64,000 bases of DNA from Coprinellus micaceus (GCA_951394405.1 OX596344.1:992001-1056000), one strand, 5' to 3'. Shown: positions 12,464-24,020, counted from the first letter of the stretch. The notes: generated from the sequence alone by a model not told the origin. A program made the numbers and translations.

Positions 12464-13759
12464 AGCGTGCCAGAGATTGACCAGACCGAGCCGACTGTTG
12501 GAGACACCCCAACCGAGTCGTAACACGCGCCGCATTGACTCCTATCCTCCTCGCTCATTCATCCCATCGTCCTGCGTCTCCTGCTGGCGTTCAGTGACGA
12601 CACGATGCTGAAACGCCCTTCCGGCCCTCTCTGGGATCCTCCCGGGATATCTCTTGCAGACTCGGGGGAGTGATTCATTGGGACCATCTTCCCGAGTTTG
12701 TGATGGGGAGATACCCGCGCCAATTGCCAGGTGGGCTCATCATGCCGGTGTGGCAGCAAACATTTCAATAAGCGCCTGTGTTCGTTCGCGTTCGACTGCC
12801 CTGCTCCGCACAATCCTAGCGTTGTGCTCCCTATATCCTTTTACTGCCCTCCCGTCGGAATTCCACCTGCAATACGAGAGCACTTCCAATCTCGGCACCA
12901 CGAACTGTGGAGCACGCTGCAGCCTGTGCTGAGGGCAGTAGCACAGTAGAGCAGGGTTCTGCGATGCGAGGGAGCATGAGCTTGCCAGCAAGTTGACAAT
13001 ATCGCCAAACACAAAATGCGGCAGTGAATTTGGGAGTGCCAGACGAGCCGGAGCCTACACTTGTGGAGCACAACTTGACAAACGGCGGCGAAAGTTACTG
13101 AAGTGGTTGGTAAGCTTCACCCATCAACCCCTCTCGAACTTTGGTCCTCAAAATAGGCCTCTGCTGGCGTGTACGCCCCCAGAGTTCACCCAGGGATTAC
13201 CATACCACAATCGCTCCAAACTGATCCAAGAGCCATCCACCAGGAGGTCCCTCTTGCCCTCGCCCATCCCGATTTTGCACCGTCACTGTTGCAGCACACT
13301 TCGTTCTGGAGTCAAGTCCTGTGGTTCCCTAGCATTCCTCAAGGTCCTGGCACGCACGTTCCCCACTGGAGCGTGCTGTCATGGGCTGTAATCATAAGCC
13401 GTGGTCTACAGCTCCACCGACGGTGAGTGATGGTGGTCGGGGAAGCAACCTCTGAGGGGAGGGAGAGGATGCAAGAGTACGGTTGGCGAGAACGAGAGAA
13501 TTCCGACTCAAAGGACAGACACAGATTGGACCAAGGCAGGAACAGAGAGTGGCAGAGAGGCGCCGTGGAGTTGTGAGGGCGGAAACGGGTGTTTGATGGA
13601 GGGAGGGATCAAAGCGGCGATTGGGAGAAGTTGGTGGTTTGTGCCACATCGAAGAGCGCCAGTGAGGGAGAACAACAGAATGTGACGACTGAATTTCACG
13701 AGAGACGGTTGGGGGACATGAGTGAAGGTCGAAAGGGCAGGGAGCCAAAATTTGTTTGG

Positions 13760-14010
13760 CAATGATTTGACCGCTATCGTACCAAAGCTGCCGTGATGTG
13801 CGCCATTCTTTCCATTTCAGGCATGCATTGACGTCATTCGTACGCCCTCTTCCTTCTCTTCTCTCTTGCCCAGCTCCCCTTTCTTCCACTGACCACTGCT
13901 GCACACCGCTGTTTTCATTTTTTGTCTCCACTCGTTCGGCACCTCTGAGCCTCCTCTTCTGCCCTCTAAGTCTTTTTATCTGTCTCCCAAACACGCGTCC
14001 TTGAGCTCGG
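13760..14010 (+). promoter_or_regulatory. Conserved CRE-containing promoter block, U1
   Basis: TGACGTCA lies at 13,829-13,836, flanked by the same upstream block and downstream CT-rich stretch as in U0 and U3. It directly precedes the U1 F-box-like relic. Confidence 0.45.
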
Positions 14011-14035
14011 TTCACAGCGGAGGTCGGGCATCGTC

Positions 14036-14870
14036 ATGCTCAACGTCCTACCCCCGCCCTCCAAGCTCCGCCAATGACACTGTCACCCCGCGTATCCGAA
14101 CCACTGAATACTCCCCTCGACGCACCCTCGATTCAACAAGTCGTGTTTTTGCCCATCTGGTATTCTACCCATAAGAACTTCGATTCAACGCAGGCAGACG
14201 CGTCTATTTGCTCGAAGTCGATGCTAGGGAGGCCGTGCGGCGGAGAGGCGAGGCAGGGGCATACGGGTCGAGCGTGGGTGCAACTGGAGGCTGAAGCATA
14301 ACGGCAAGCATCCATTCTCGTATTCTATCTTTCCATCCTTGCTCACATGTACTCAATTTAGACCTCACACCCACATCCTCAAACAGGCTCAAGCCCACCG
14401 AACCAACGGTGATCGCACATCTTCAAAATTGACTGGAAGTCGTAACACGGTGAGGAGCACACTTAGCGTCTCCTACTCGATCAGCTCCCACTCAGTGCTC
14501 AACCTCCCTCCCTCCTACCCCGCTCACCGTCGACCTCTTCTTTGAATAACAGGGACAGCGACCTCCCACTTGACGGCTCCCCCGATCCCGTCGATCCCAC
14601 TCTCGATCCCAACGTCCAGCCTCGAGCTCACGTTCCCAGCCCGATGCCCAGAAGGCCAACAGTGCTCGAGGACACAGTTAACGCGCTGTGGCCGCGTCGC
14701 ATGGCGCTCCGTGTGGGATCGGTGTGCAGAAGCGGTGGATTGGGAAGGGAGGGGGACAGAGGTGTGAAATGAGACATGGACGGAGCAACAATGGAGAGCT
14801 CAAAAGGATGCAAACTTCGCTTGAAGCGGCCGAATCGAGCCCCAACATGCAGGAGTCGAAGGTGAGCTTT
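14036..14870 (+). pseudogene. Relic of F-box-like gene (U1 copy)
   Basis: This corresponds to 989-1,840 of U0. The opening frame (ATG at 14,036) stops after about 13 codons. The segment equivalent to the U3 LPVEVVIRIL motif reads as a frame with a stop, then LEVV and a GTGAGG donor. Downstream, the part equivalent to LTDDALF has further stops. It is almost certainly non-functional. Confidence 0.2.
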
Positions 14871-15617
14871 TCGTGATTTCCGCGCGGCCAGAAACCCACC
14901 TTACTTAGTTTGTTGCAGACCTCCTCTAACCCCGCGTAGGGGCTCCACACTTTCGAAAATGTGCTCAGTGCGGTCTAGGCATCGCTGGTACCCAGTGAAT
15001 AGATCCTCGACGTCACATAAGAGGTCAGTTCCTACTTCGTGTCTCGCTGTGGCGGCTGGATGAACGGACCTCCTCACCCTAGACCTCTCTAAACCGCCTT
15101 TCTCACTCCGAGGAACGGTACGACTCTAAGAACAAACGGAGGTGAGTTCGCGTTCAGGTTTTGGGTGGATATCTACTTACACGCCTACTCTAGATCGCTC
15201 GTAGACTGTCGTCTTCTGGTGATCACTCGAGATCGAGTCCGTCGTCGCCGTACAGAGCCCAGCAGCTGGTGATCGGTGAGTGGGTCCTGTTCGCAGTGTG
15301 GGCTATAAGCGTACTCATCTCGCCTTGCTTATGAGTTGTCGGCTGCCAATGGTGACAACATTGTCCTTTCAATGCCGACCTTCACACCGACCCGACAAAC
15401 CAACGCTCATGCGACGTAAAGAACACCGTCACGAACGAACGCCGGCCTACAAAACCTACCTCCAGACCCAAACACGCGCTTGGCTCCTCTGGAGCCCATG
15501 CCTCGGTCCCTCAACGCCCAATACGAACCTTGAACGTGAGGATAGGACGCTCCCACTCGATATGGACACATTTTTTGTCGTGACCTGAATGGCAGGGTGG
15601 CTTGGGGATGGGGACGG

Positions 15618-15623
15618 CATGGG
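15618..15623. repeat. Target-site duplication CATGGG, left
   Basis: CATGGG at 15,618-15,623 is repeated exactly at 30,424-30,429 around the 14.8-kb element. In U0 the equivalent site occurs once, as GATGGG at 2,339-2,344, inside otherwise matching sequence. This fixes both ends of the insertion. Confidence 0.85.
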
Positions 15624-15800
15624 TATGGAGCGTCCTTTGTGCCATAAATCATTTTTGGCGAAATTCATACATGCCCCTGGATTTGGGGTGGGATTCTTAC
15701 AGGTTTGGTAGCTAGGCCCCAAGATTCACACATGTTTGGTAGCAGGGGCAAAGTTCGTACATGTGCATGGGATGTACTTGCTTGAACTCGTACATGCTGG
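15624..15800. repeat. Left terminal inverted repeat and subterminal repeats
   Basis: TATGGAGCGTCCTTTGTGCC begins the element. It is followed by four copies of a motif near AATTCATACATG: about 15,660, 15,721, 15,751 and 15,785, each with a variable G-rich tail. The right end carries the same motif in opposite orientation. Subterminal repeats of this kind are usually transposase-binding sites. Confidence 0.7.
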
Positions 15801-16140
15801 GGGCTCACCTGGCCTTCCCACCAAACGGAGCTTATTAGCTGGGGCTGATGGGGCCTCCAACCGAGCTAGGTGGCTGGATTTCACGATTTCTCCCTAGGTG
15901 CACCCATGTTCGAGCAACCCCATTGACTTAGAGGCGGGGTGAGCGACCTGGGAGGGCCGGGCCCAATGGTGGGGGGCTGATGGGGCCACGAGGGGGGCTC
16001 CGGGAGGTTGGGACGTCCATCACCGGCGCCGTCATCGTGCGTATGGCCGCGCTGGCCTTTGGGAGGGTGTTGGGGAAGGACAGGCGCGCTGGTCCCGCCG
16101 CCGTCATCACGCTTGGGCCCGCCGCCGCCTCCCTCACGAT
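15797..16140. repeat. Left arm of long subterminal inverted repeat
   Basis: Read on the plus strand this matches the reverse complement of 29,050-29,395 over about 340 bases. Both share CACCTGGCCTTCCCACCAAA, then GCTGGGGCTGATGGG, then TTTCACGATTTCTC, CTAGGTG and CGGGAGGTTGGGA. No coding is apparent. The match shows that both ends derive from one structure although the right arm is now farther from its terminus. Confidence 0.7.
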
Positions 16141-16455
16141 CCTTCTTGTATCTAGGAATATTGTAGTTACACCGACGACCTCAGCCAGGGCCCCATCTGA
16201 AATTTATTAAGCAGAGTATCTACCAATTGTATCAATGCTATTTCGCCACCGCAATGAAATCAAGTCCCACACAGTTTCCAATGATTCAGCGGGGCTACCA
16301 ACACAGTAGGACGGACCTTCGCCAACATATGCCAACCCGAAGCTAGATTATACTCCCAATCAACTCCCATCGTTCTTTTCTTCTGTGCCATGGAAGGTTG
16401 GAAGGATGGCCCTTGAGTTTTGTGACGTATGGTACATGTTTTGTCACCATGATAA

Positions 16456-16540
16456 GTGCATCTGGTGAAGTGGTAAGGGAGGCTACCTACTCAACGCGCA
16501 GCGCTAGGTTCGATTCCTGGTTGTTTCTGTCTTTTTGCAC
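16456..16540 (+). tRNA. tRNA-like sequence (pseudo-tRNA or SINE head)
   Basis: The stretch has a good Pol III A box (TGGTGAAGTGG, 16,465-16,475) and a perfect B box (GGTTCGATTCC, 16,507-16,517) at normal tRNA spacing. A T-arm that can pair and a T5 terminator at 16,532-16,536 follow. The acceptor stem (GTGCATC against TTGTTTC) and the anticodon arm do not pair well, so I do not assign an anticodon. It is a decayed tRNA or a tRNA-derived SINE inside the 14.8-kb element. Confidence 0.4.
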
Positions 16541-16814
16541 CTGGCGAGTGAAGTTGCAACCGCCGAACTAACTCCCCACACGGCGCAGAGTCCACACATT
16601 TTTCTTGCACTCAGGCTTGAGAACTTGGGTAGAGCCAACAGCAAATCATATTTCTACAGCATTTTAACAAGGCCCATGGGCCCCCTGCAGTACAGCGCTC
16701 CAGTTGAGTCCGGCATAACTGTTGCTATAGTGTACGTACGCCCTCGCATTACAATCAAATGATTGACATGCTTGTGAGTGCCCACGGCAGTGAGAACTCA
16801 AAGACATTAGACGC

Positions 16815-17182
16815 TCACGCCTTGTCACCTGCTCCCTCTTGTCCACCACCCTCATCCGAATCCGAATCCGAGTCCACGGTTTCACTGCTCTTAAACGCCT
16901 TGTGGCTCAACGCTTTGGGGAGTTGGCTGGCAATTCGCTTTTTCAGCGCATCTACTGCAGCCTTCTGGTGCCCTCTGCGTTTCTTCCTCTACTGGCCGGC
17001 CTCCTCATCATCATTGCCCTCGTCACGTGTTCGCTTGCTTCCCTTGTCGGATCGGGTCTTGCACACCATCGGCTCCTCGGCGCCAAGTTTCTTCTGCAGC
17101 TCCTTGTACTCGTCGCTCTTCATCTTGGCCCAAGAGCATTGGCCGGACATCCATGCGTCGAGAAGCTCTTTGAGGTCACTAA
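16815..17182 (-). pseudogene. GWP-family gene, 3' part (split by hAT)
   Basis: This is the C-terminal end of the gene whose 5' part lies at 21,650-22,664. The minus-strand frame reads LSDLKELLDAWMSGQCSW..., matching in style the segment that normally follows the GWP motif in this family. It continues through a basic stretch and a Ser/Asp-rich tail to a stop at 16,815. One in-frame TAG (16,990-16,992) interrupts it. A hAT element separates it from the upstream part, and the frame would resume across the element. Function unknown. Confidence 0.55.
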
Positions 17183-17186
17183 GTTC

Positions 17187-20100
17187 TAAGGGTCCAACCG
17201 ATTAGATGAGGATTAGATATCTGGGCCTAAGTACCCAGTAATCATATTCTATTCACTAATCGGTAGGTCTAATCGATTAGTATCTACATCTAATCAGTTT
17301 TTTCGAGACCCCAAAATTAATCGTCATCCTCCATAACCCTCTGTCGTTTTTTGGGGCGCTCTTCAGGTTCGATAAGGCGGAAGTGCTTGCTATTGATCCA
17401 TAGCTTGGTCAGGAGAGATTGGGTAACCGTTGTGGTGTGCAACGAGCTTCGAAGCTCAGTGCAAATGCGCCGAGATTTTGAGAAGGTACGCTCAACTGAC
17501 ACACTGGTAGCCGGGATCGCAAGATAATCTCTTGCCATCCTTGAAAGAATTGGGAAGCGGTGGGAGTGTTCCTGTGGGTATCGGTGAGTGGACATTTTAT
17601 AGATACATGGAACAGGTGCATACCTTCCACCATCCCAGTGGGTCGAACAGATCTCCTCATCCACCTTCAAATCCCCAGAACCGAGTGAGCTCATCCTCAA
17701 GTTCAACCTTGGGTGAGATAGTTGGGAGGGGGAGGGGAGTGACATCTGGAACATCACAGAAATCGGCAAGAAAGCTGCTCGCGGACTCGGAGCGCCCCAG
17801 GGCTTGAGCAGATGTGGAACCTACAGAAGGGGCAGTGGGTGGGACCTTCTCAGCAATCATCTCGCGCTGATACTGCTCAGCGGCGGTTTGGAAGATTATC
17901 TTCACATCCTCGACAGCCTTCACCTGGTCATTCTGGTATGTCACGGGGTTGGGGCTGAAAGCTGCGGTCTTCGCAAACCATGCGACACGCATAGATGGGT
18001 GAAGGGCTGACAGTACGTATCAGAAATGATACAGCTGAGGCGGCAGGGCCAGAGGGTGGATATTTGTGTACATACCGGTTCCGAGCTTGAGATAGTGGTT
18101 CTCTTCCGCACGTGTCTTGTACTTGTTGAGCTTCGAAAGGCCAAGTCCAACAGCAGTCTTGATTTGGCTAGTGGACTTGAGTGAGATGGAGGTAAGGTGG
18201 GAGTGAAGACGGAAGTAGATGGGGAGGGAGAACGGAATGGTTGGGTACGATGACCCCGAGATTTGTTGGGTTACTTCCGCAAAGGGCTCATGGGCAGGCG
18301 TTAGCTCAGGGAAGAGTAATGATATATTGAGAAGGGCGTACTGACAGGAGAGCGGCCAGATCCTCAAGCTCCTTCCACTCCTCCCCACTCAACATAATCT
18401 GACGGTACTCCTTGGTGCGGATCACCCATTCATCGATTGCCTAGCACGCTGATTTAGGAGGACGGGGGAAGAAAAGGCAAAGAGAGGTCTTACCTCATGG
18501 AGGAGAAGTGCTTGAACAAGCATGGCATGCGTGGAGTTCCATCGAGTGCGAACATCCCGCACAACCATCAACAGCCGCAAGAGCGCACTATCTCGGCTCG
18601 TCTCATCCACTCGGCGGTCACTATAGGCCTGCTCGGAGAATTTGTAGAAGTGTTGGCGGCGCTGGGGTGAGGAGGCAATCTTTTTGACGATAAAACGAAG
18701 CTATGCGGGGTGACAAAACGATTAGGAGCTGACAGAGTCGTACAAAGGAGTGCTGCTCACCTTCTTTAACGCACTTGTCAACCCGAGCTGGTTAAGCTCA
18801 TCTCAAATCTCATTATCGATCCCGAGCAGCTCATCATCAAACTCTCCAATGTCCAGGAACTCCATGCCCATATCACTATCATGCGCACCCTCGAGTTCAG
18901 CCTGCACAGGATCTGAGGTGACGTCATAGTGAATTGGGGTGTCCTTATTTTGCAGGTAATCGTCGTTTTGGTCATCGTTCCGGAGCTCGTCGGTGGGGTC
19001 ATCATACATGGAGTCAGCTTCATTTAAACCAGCGAGGATGGCTTGGACCACAAGGTTGATAACGTGAGCAAGGCAGTGAATATGGTGGTCGGGGTGCTCA
19101 TTGACGGAGTAAAGGTTGAGGAGGTAGCGGCTGACGTTTCTGAAGATATCGTCATTGGTTGTGGCGTTGTCGGTAGCGAGAGCCATGAAGTATAAGTAGA
19201 ATTGTTAGAACATTTATCCCAGTCATGTCTCAATGCTAAGGGGACTCATCTTATTAAACGAACCAATTCCCCTCGCCTCCTGAACCAATGCGCGTGCGGC
19301 ATAAAGACCCTCATGCTCCTTCTCCTCCAAGGCCTTGAAGTCGATGATCCGCTCAACGAGGTTCCAGTCCTTGTCGATAAATGAGGCCATCGTACATGCG
19401 AACGTGTATGTCATTTGGCGGGTGGTCCAGGTGTCGGTCGAATAGGAGATACGGGATTTGACGTTCTATCAACCATAAGTCAGACACTAGAAGGAGGACG
19501 ACTCAATGAGGATATATGTCTCACCGCAAACTCCCTGACAACCTTTCCATGTAGGTCAGCATAGATTCGCGCAAGTTCATTTCGGACAGTGGTGTCACTG
19601 GGGAGTTTCTGCTTGATCTTGAGATACTTGAAGAGCTTGTGGAGCATGGGCGCCTCGCCAGTCGTCCATGGAAGGTCTTCATCAAGGATCCACAGCGCAA
19701 ATATCTTGAGAAACCCGGCCTGTGTCGGATTCATGGCGGGGTCGAGCTCGCCTTTCTTGAACCACTCGGCCATGACGTCGCCGACAGGCTTGGTGTTGAA
19801 GCCGCTGGGCCCAGATTCTTCACCTCCCTCTTCATTGGCAAGTTCCCCAGCTGCAAGTGCAGCCTTCTTCACCTGGTAGGGTTTACATTCGAGCCGGAGA
19901 TGGGCAGCAAGGTTGCTGGTCTTGGGGAGGTGGGGTTCATCTTCGATCTTGCAGCCGGGATAGTTGATAGTGCGAGTAAACGTTCGTTTCCTAGTGATGA
20001 CGACAATGGCATTAGCAAACAATATCAAAGCAACCACAATAGATCGCCACTCACGATCCGCAGTGCTTGCACGGATACACCCACTTCAAGAATGTCTTCC

Positions 20101-21649
20101 CCTTCTCCTTGGCCGTATCAGCATAGGGAGTCTTAAACTCATCTTTAGCTGTACTCTTGGGATCTCGCCGTGAACCCTTCGCAGCAGTGGCTGTGGCATT
20201 GACCTTGCGCAGTGCCGAACCGCCATCCGACTTGTCCCCTGAATCGGCGACCTCAACAAATGTCGATACAGTACGCTATGTAGATCTGGATTAGATAGGT
20301 AGGGAATGTCGTTGAGTGTGACAGACCTTGAGAGGGTTTGACTGAGTGGGGGCAGACAACGAGGGTGTAGTATCCTTTGATTGGGCCTTTTTTGCAGTAT
20401 GTGCTTCCATCTAAACCCATAGATAATCAGGACGGGAACCCAAACATGGTAAGGAGGACTCACCAGCTTACGAAAGGCGTCGGTCTCAACACTGAACTCC
20501 TCTCCGTCTGCATCGTGGATGGTCTTGGGGAATTCCCCCTCCGATTCATCATCGGTATCCCTCCGTTCACGTCTAGGAGGTGCGTAATCACCATCGTCTT
20601 TGTCGTCAGAACCCAGTACATCAGCGAGTGCTGTTCCCTTCCCCTTCCCCTTCCCCCCGCTCGCCTTCTTCCCCTTTGCAGCAGATTTGGGTGCAGGAGC
20701 AGCAGACCTAAGTAGACGCACATCAGCTAGAGACTCGTTTGAAAATATATTACTTACTTCACAGCCTTCACCTCATTGACGAGCCTCTGCATCTTTGGCA
20801 TGGCAGCACCCCAGTCAAGAGTGCCCAAGGAGATCATCTCCCGAATATAGGTGAGTACCAGATCTAGGCTGTGCTTGCCCCGCTGGATGTTGGGCAAGCG
20901 CCTGGTCATCGCGTCTCGGAGGTCCTCTCCAAAGAGGGCATTGAACCGCTTGTCGAAGACCTCCCACAGCTCGAGGGGATTCTTCGGGACAGGGATGTTG
21001 GTGAAAACTGCGACAATGCGTGACTTGGCTTTGGCGGCTGGTATTGAGGTGGGGAGGCTCTGAACGAGGCTGGTGAGCTCCTCGTTGAGGGCCGTGAACT
21101 CCTGGAAAGGATTTGGGGGAGGGACCATTGTTGGTTGGGGGGAAAAATTGACCGGCAAGGGGGGATTATATCTCATTCATGAGGATTGATGGTGCAAACA
21201 CGGCGGAGTGGAACACGGCAGAAGCGCCATAGGGACGCCTTCTTGATGTGTATAGCTCCCCGACTGGTGTTTTGGCACTTTATAGGCACTCCTTTGAATA
21301 AGTAGGTCATTATCACACGGACAGGGCATATAAACACTCTTGGATTGTGCTTTATAAACGCTTGTAGGTCCATCTTACGGCGTCTGCAGCGCAAGACCAT
21401 CTGAGCCAAACAATTGGCGGCAACCATCCGGCGATGCATGTACCATGTGCAAACACTCGATTGCGCCATCTGCACTCCCACTGAGTCACCGCTGGCTCAA
21501 TTCTGCCCAGCTTTGACTACTGAGTAGGAAACTGAGTAGTGATTAACTAGTAAGGACTTAATCTTTTAAATTCCACCTACTCCTAATTGGTATCTACTGC
21601 GTAGAATACTGAGTATACTCAGTAAGTACTTTAATACGTTGGACCCTTA
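17187..21649. mobile_element. hAT DNA transposon, 4,463 bp
   Basis: The inverted ends are TAAGGGTCCAAC at 17,187-17,198 and its complement at 21,638-21,649. They fit the usual hAT terminus (short, beginning T/C-A-A/G-N-G). Flanking copies of TTAGTGA (minus sense) at 21,650-21,656 and 17,176-17,182 look like the target duplication. They also fit the nTnnnnAn pattern of hAT sites, but four extra bases separate the left copy from the end. The element carries one multi-exon hAT transposase gene. It lies inside the GWP-family gene of the 14.8-kb element, so it arrived later. Confidence 0.8.
17317..21129 (-). pseudogene. hAT-family transposase, multi-exon, disabled
   Basis: The gene runs right to left with about a dozen exons. 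In order it has an N-terminal domain, a Gly/Lys-rich linker near 20,640, a BED-like zinc finger (CKHC at about 20,060, HLRLEC at about 19,900), the RNase H-like part (ATDNATTNDD near 19,170, then HCLAHVINLVVQ) and the C-terminal dimerisation domain (ARDYLAIPATSVSVERTFS near 17,500). It ends in a basic stretch at 17,317. An in-frame TGA at 18,803-18,805 cuts it in the middle. The junction between 19,250 and 19,185 lacks a canonical GT...AG pair, although a CTAAC branch site is present. It encodes cut-and-paste transposase but is probably no longer active. Confidence 0.8.
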
Positions 21650-22664
21650 TCACTAACATTGCCGATCTGGTACAGCGAGTCAAACTTGATGCCTTCTGGC
21701 CAGCCCTTGATCTTCCTATGCAACTGCAGACATATGTCTCGTTCATAGTTCTTGTAACACATCTGGATGTCTTGCTTTTCTACTGACTCCCCTAATCCAA
21801 GGCTGTTAGGTGAGGCTTTCAGCTGAGTACTGTTGATAGGGCTCACCAAGGCCATCAACTATGAGCTTGGCACAGTGCTTCTGCATGGACAAGAGGTTCT
21901 TGGTACGAGGGCCTGATGAGGGCATGTAGCACGGTCAGCTTGGTTTTTAGCAGCAGTGAATACCACGACTGACGGCTAGTGCGGCTACACTCCCAGAGCT
22001 CATAGAGAAGGAGTTCATCCATAGAGATGTTGAACATCTCCTTGATGAACTCTGGTGCACCTTCCATCCCACCCCACGACACTGAGAATGTGTCGTTCAC
22101 ATGGCTCTTTGTGACAATTGCCCATCCAGTTAGCCCGCCGTGGATATTGAGTGTATGAATCTGCCACTCGGTGAGTACATAGCGCCTATGCCCTCAATGA
22201 TGAAGAAACTCACGGCGTCTGCGATCCTCCCCATACCAGCTATACCCTCAACGGTGACAGCTCTATTCGACACCTGTACACCAAGAGCCTCATTCCCCCG
22301 CTGCTTTACGAGCTCTGCCATTGCCTTTTCTTCAACATCAGGAGTGACTGCCAGAATAGACGGATTGTCTTTGACGTAGGTTGACCAGGTGCCAACATTG
22401 AATTTCTCCCCTCGAGGACGCACTAAATGGACAACACATCAGGACTGAGGAACCCTGCTCCCAGCAAATAGTAAGATGTACGTGCCTTTATTCAACTCCT
22501 TCATTTTGTAGCGTGATACGGCATTGTGGAGCGTTACTTCACGCTTCTAACCTCGTTTCAGGGCCGCCGTCTTGAGCATTCGCCAAACATGCTCAGTACT
22601 GAAGCCCGTCTGTTCGGAGGAAGGCCAGGCGTTGAGATAGCGACCCAGGAACGACCAGGTGAGA
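21650..22664 (-). pseudogene. GWP-family gene, 5' part (split by hAT)
   Basis: On the minus strand the exons read: a segment with FLGRYLNAWP and FSTEHVWRMLK (22,664 to about 22,550), an in-frame TAG at 22,547-22,549, then GEKFNVGTWSTYVKDNPS (about 22,420). After that come a GRIADA...NIHGGLTGWAI segment joined across a short GTGAGT intron, VNDTFSVSWGG, ELWECSR, and finally NYERDICLQLHRKIKGWPEG. The next bases are the hAT end. The order FLGRYL / VNDTF / YELWEC / NYxxxI...GWP is one I know from a large agaricomycete-specific family of unknown function. No start codon is visible, so it is partial, and it is dead through the stop and the insertion. Confidence 0.6.
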
Positions 22665-22859
22665 GGACTTTGTTTGTGTTGCGCGTGGCATCATAACAAA
22701 CTTTTCACCCCTCCTCCAGGCTTCAAGTTATCAACACTCTCCCTAGGGCGCTCAATAGCAGTGCCGCAGAAGATACGAGCTTGTGTAAAGCCAGTACCAA
22801 TTCTCGCACACGATCCAGGGGCAAGCTGCTTATCAATATTTCGTCTCAAGCTCTCCAAG

Positions 22860-23742
22860 ATGTCAGACAACGCCCTCCTGTCTCTAACAGCCCAGGCGCC
22901 TACCAATGAGCATGGTCGGATTGTGTACAATGCGTGGTTCAAGATAAATGGAAAACAGCTCCACCACCGGCTGAGCCTTCTCTCTGCTGAGAGACACCCC
23001 CGGAGCCTGGAGCATATCAGTGTTGGCCAGCCCTTCCCGAGTACGTCTGCATGCTCACGCATTTCTCTCATATCTAGTTAAGCTTTTCTTATAATAACTT
23101 GTGTTTAGTTCCAGGAGGCCTCCCTGAAGCTGTTTGGGCGCCGTGGCTGACAGGGGATGACAACGACAACGAAGGTGCGTCTATCTTTTGCCGTTCATGC
23201 AACTCAGTAGCTCATACAGGCCCCACCCGTTGCTAACCGCCAACAGATGCAGTTACGTGTGACCCTCCAGTGGACCATCCGTTTGCCATCCTCATCCAGC
23301 ACTATGAGTGAATCTGACGCCGCCCTGAAGGGGTGCTTCCCACAGGTACGAAGGCCCTCCCCATGCGTATACTTCAACGCCCTCACTACATATTCCCCAG
23401 ATTTTGGCCTGCCTCCTTTCATGGATCCCCCTAACGGAGGCCAGTCTTCGACGCCATCCTGGCTGCAAGGTGCGTTCATGCCTTTCTCTCTGTGATGATT
23501 TATACTCACACCTTGGCCTGGACTATGTCTACACAGATACAGCTGGGCTCGGGGGCGGAGATCAAAAGAAGCGCCCAGTGCTGTTGTCCACAACTACCAC
23601 CCAAGTTAAGCGCCCACTCATACATAAGGCTCGCTCTGACAAGGGGGTCAAGCGCAGCTCCCCACACAACCCTGCAACCGTGCCAAAGGAGACTCGGATG
23701 GAGAGACAGAGTCTTAAGGCCCGCCTCAGTGGCACGCAGTAG
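22860..23742 (+). pseudogene. Five-exon gene of unknown family, two stops
   Basis: Starting at ATG 22,860, five exons join with all introns in phase 1: 22,860-23,040, 23,109-23,174, 23,247-23,345, 23,401-23,469 and 23,537-23,742. Donors are GTACGT, GTGCGT, GTACGA and GTGCGT; acceptors are AG. The product would be about 206 residues, with a WFKINGKQLHHRLSLLS segment early, a Pro-rich GLPPFMDPPNGG segment, and a Lys/Arg-rich tail ending SLKARLSGTQ. Exon 3 holds two TGA codons (23,309 and 23,315), so this copy is probably broken; alternatively the protein ends at 103 residues. It diverges from the GWP-family gene with about 195 bp between them. I do not recognise the family. Confidence 0.5.
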
Positions 23743-24020
23743 CTCATAGTAATTAGCACATTTACGTAGAGTTGGAATGGAAGTGGCGCATAGCCTGAGA
23801 GCTGGGATCAAATTTTATGTATGAATATACTAGACGAATGAGCTGTGACTTTGGTGCATGATTTATGAGCCGTCAGTCATGTTTTTGCAGGAGCGATCCA
23901 AGTGTCACCCCAATGCCAAACTATCTTGCTCCTGACCCATCATCTCCCCGCCGCCACTGCTGTATAGGCGCCCAGCACCATCTACGACACCCTCCTGCAA
24001 TTACCGTGACCACAGCTCCC

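Larger units (their letters stand above)
11247..12525. mobile_element. Solo LTR, 1,279 bp, Gypsy-like ends
   Basis: The segment begins TGTTACG and ends CGTAACA. It is flanked by a 5-bp direct repeat CGCGC (11,242-11,246 and 12,526-12,530). The matching 3' flank of U2 (about 54,950-54,990) lacks it and serves as an approximate empty site. TG...CA ends with a 5-bp duplication are diagnostic of an LTR. The TGTTACG/CGTAACA ends resemble those of many fungal Gypsy-type elements. No internal coding region or second LTR is present, so it is a recombined solo LTR. Inside are CGCAG-rich repeats, a TATA palindrome and a series of small palindromes, listed separately. Confidence 0.85.
1..13018. repeat. 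Tandem unit U0
   Basis: First of four paralogous units. The first bases (GGCAGTGAATTCGGGAGTGC) recur at about 13,020 and 55,485, and later blocks recur in the same order in U1, U2 and U3, ending with a membrane-protein gene at 9,223-10,996. The 3' flank after that gene is split by a solo LTR at 11,247-12,525. Outside the entries listed separately, the sequence is conserved between units but broken into short frames, so it looks like decayed or regulatory DNA. The stretch 3,880-9,222 holds no gene I can support beyond the small entries given here. Confidence 0.8.
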
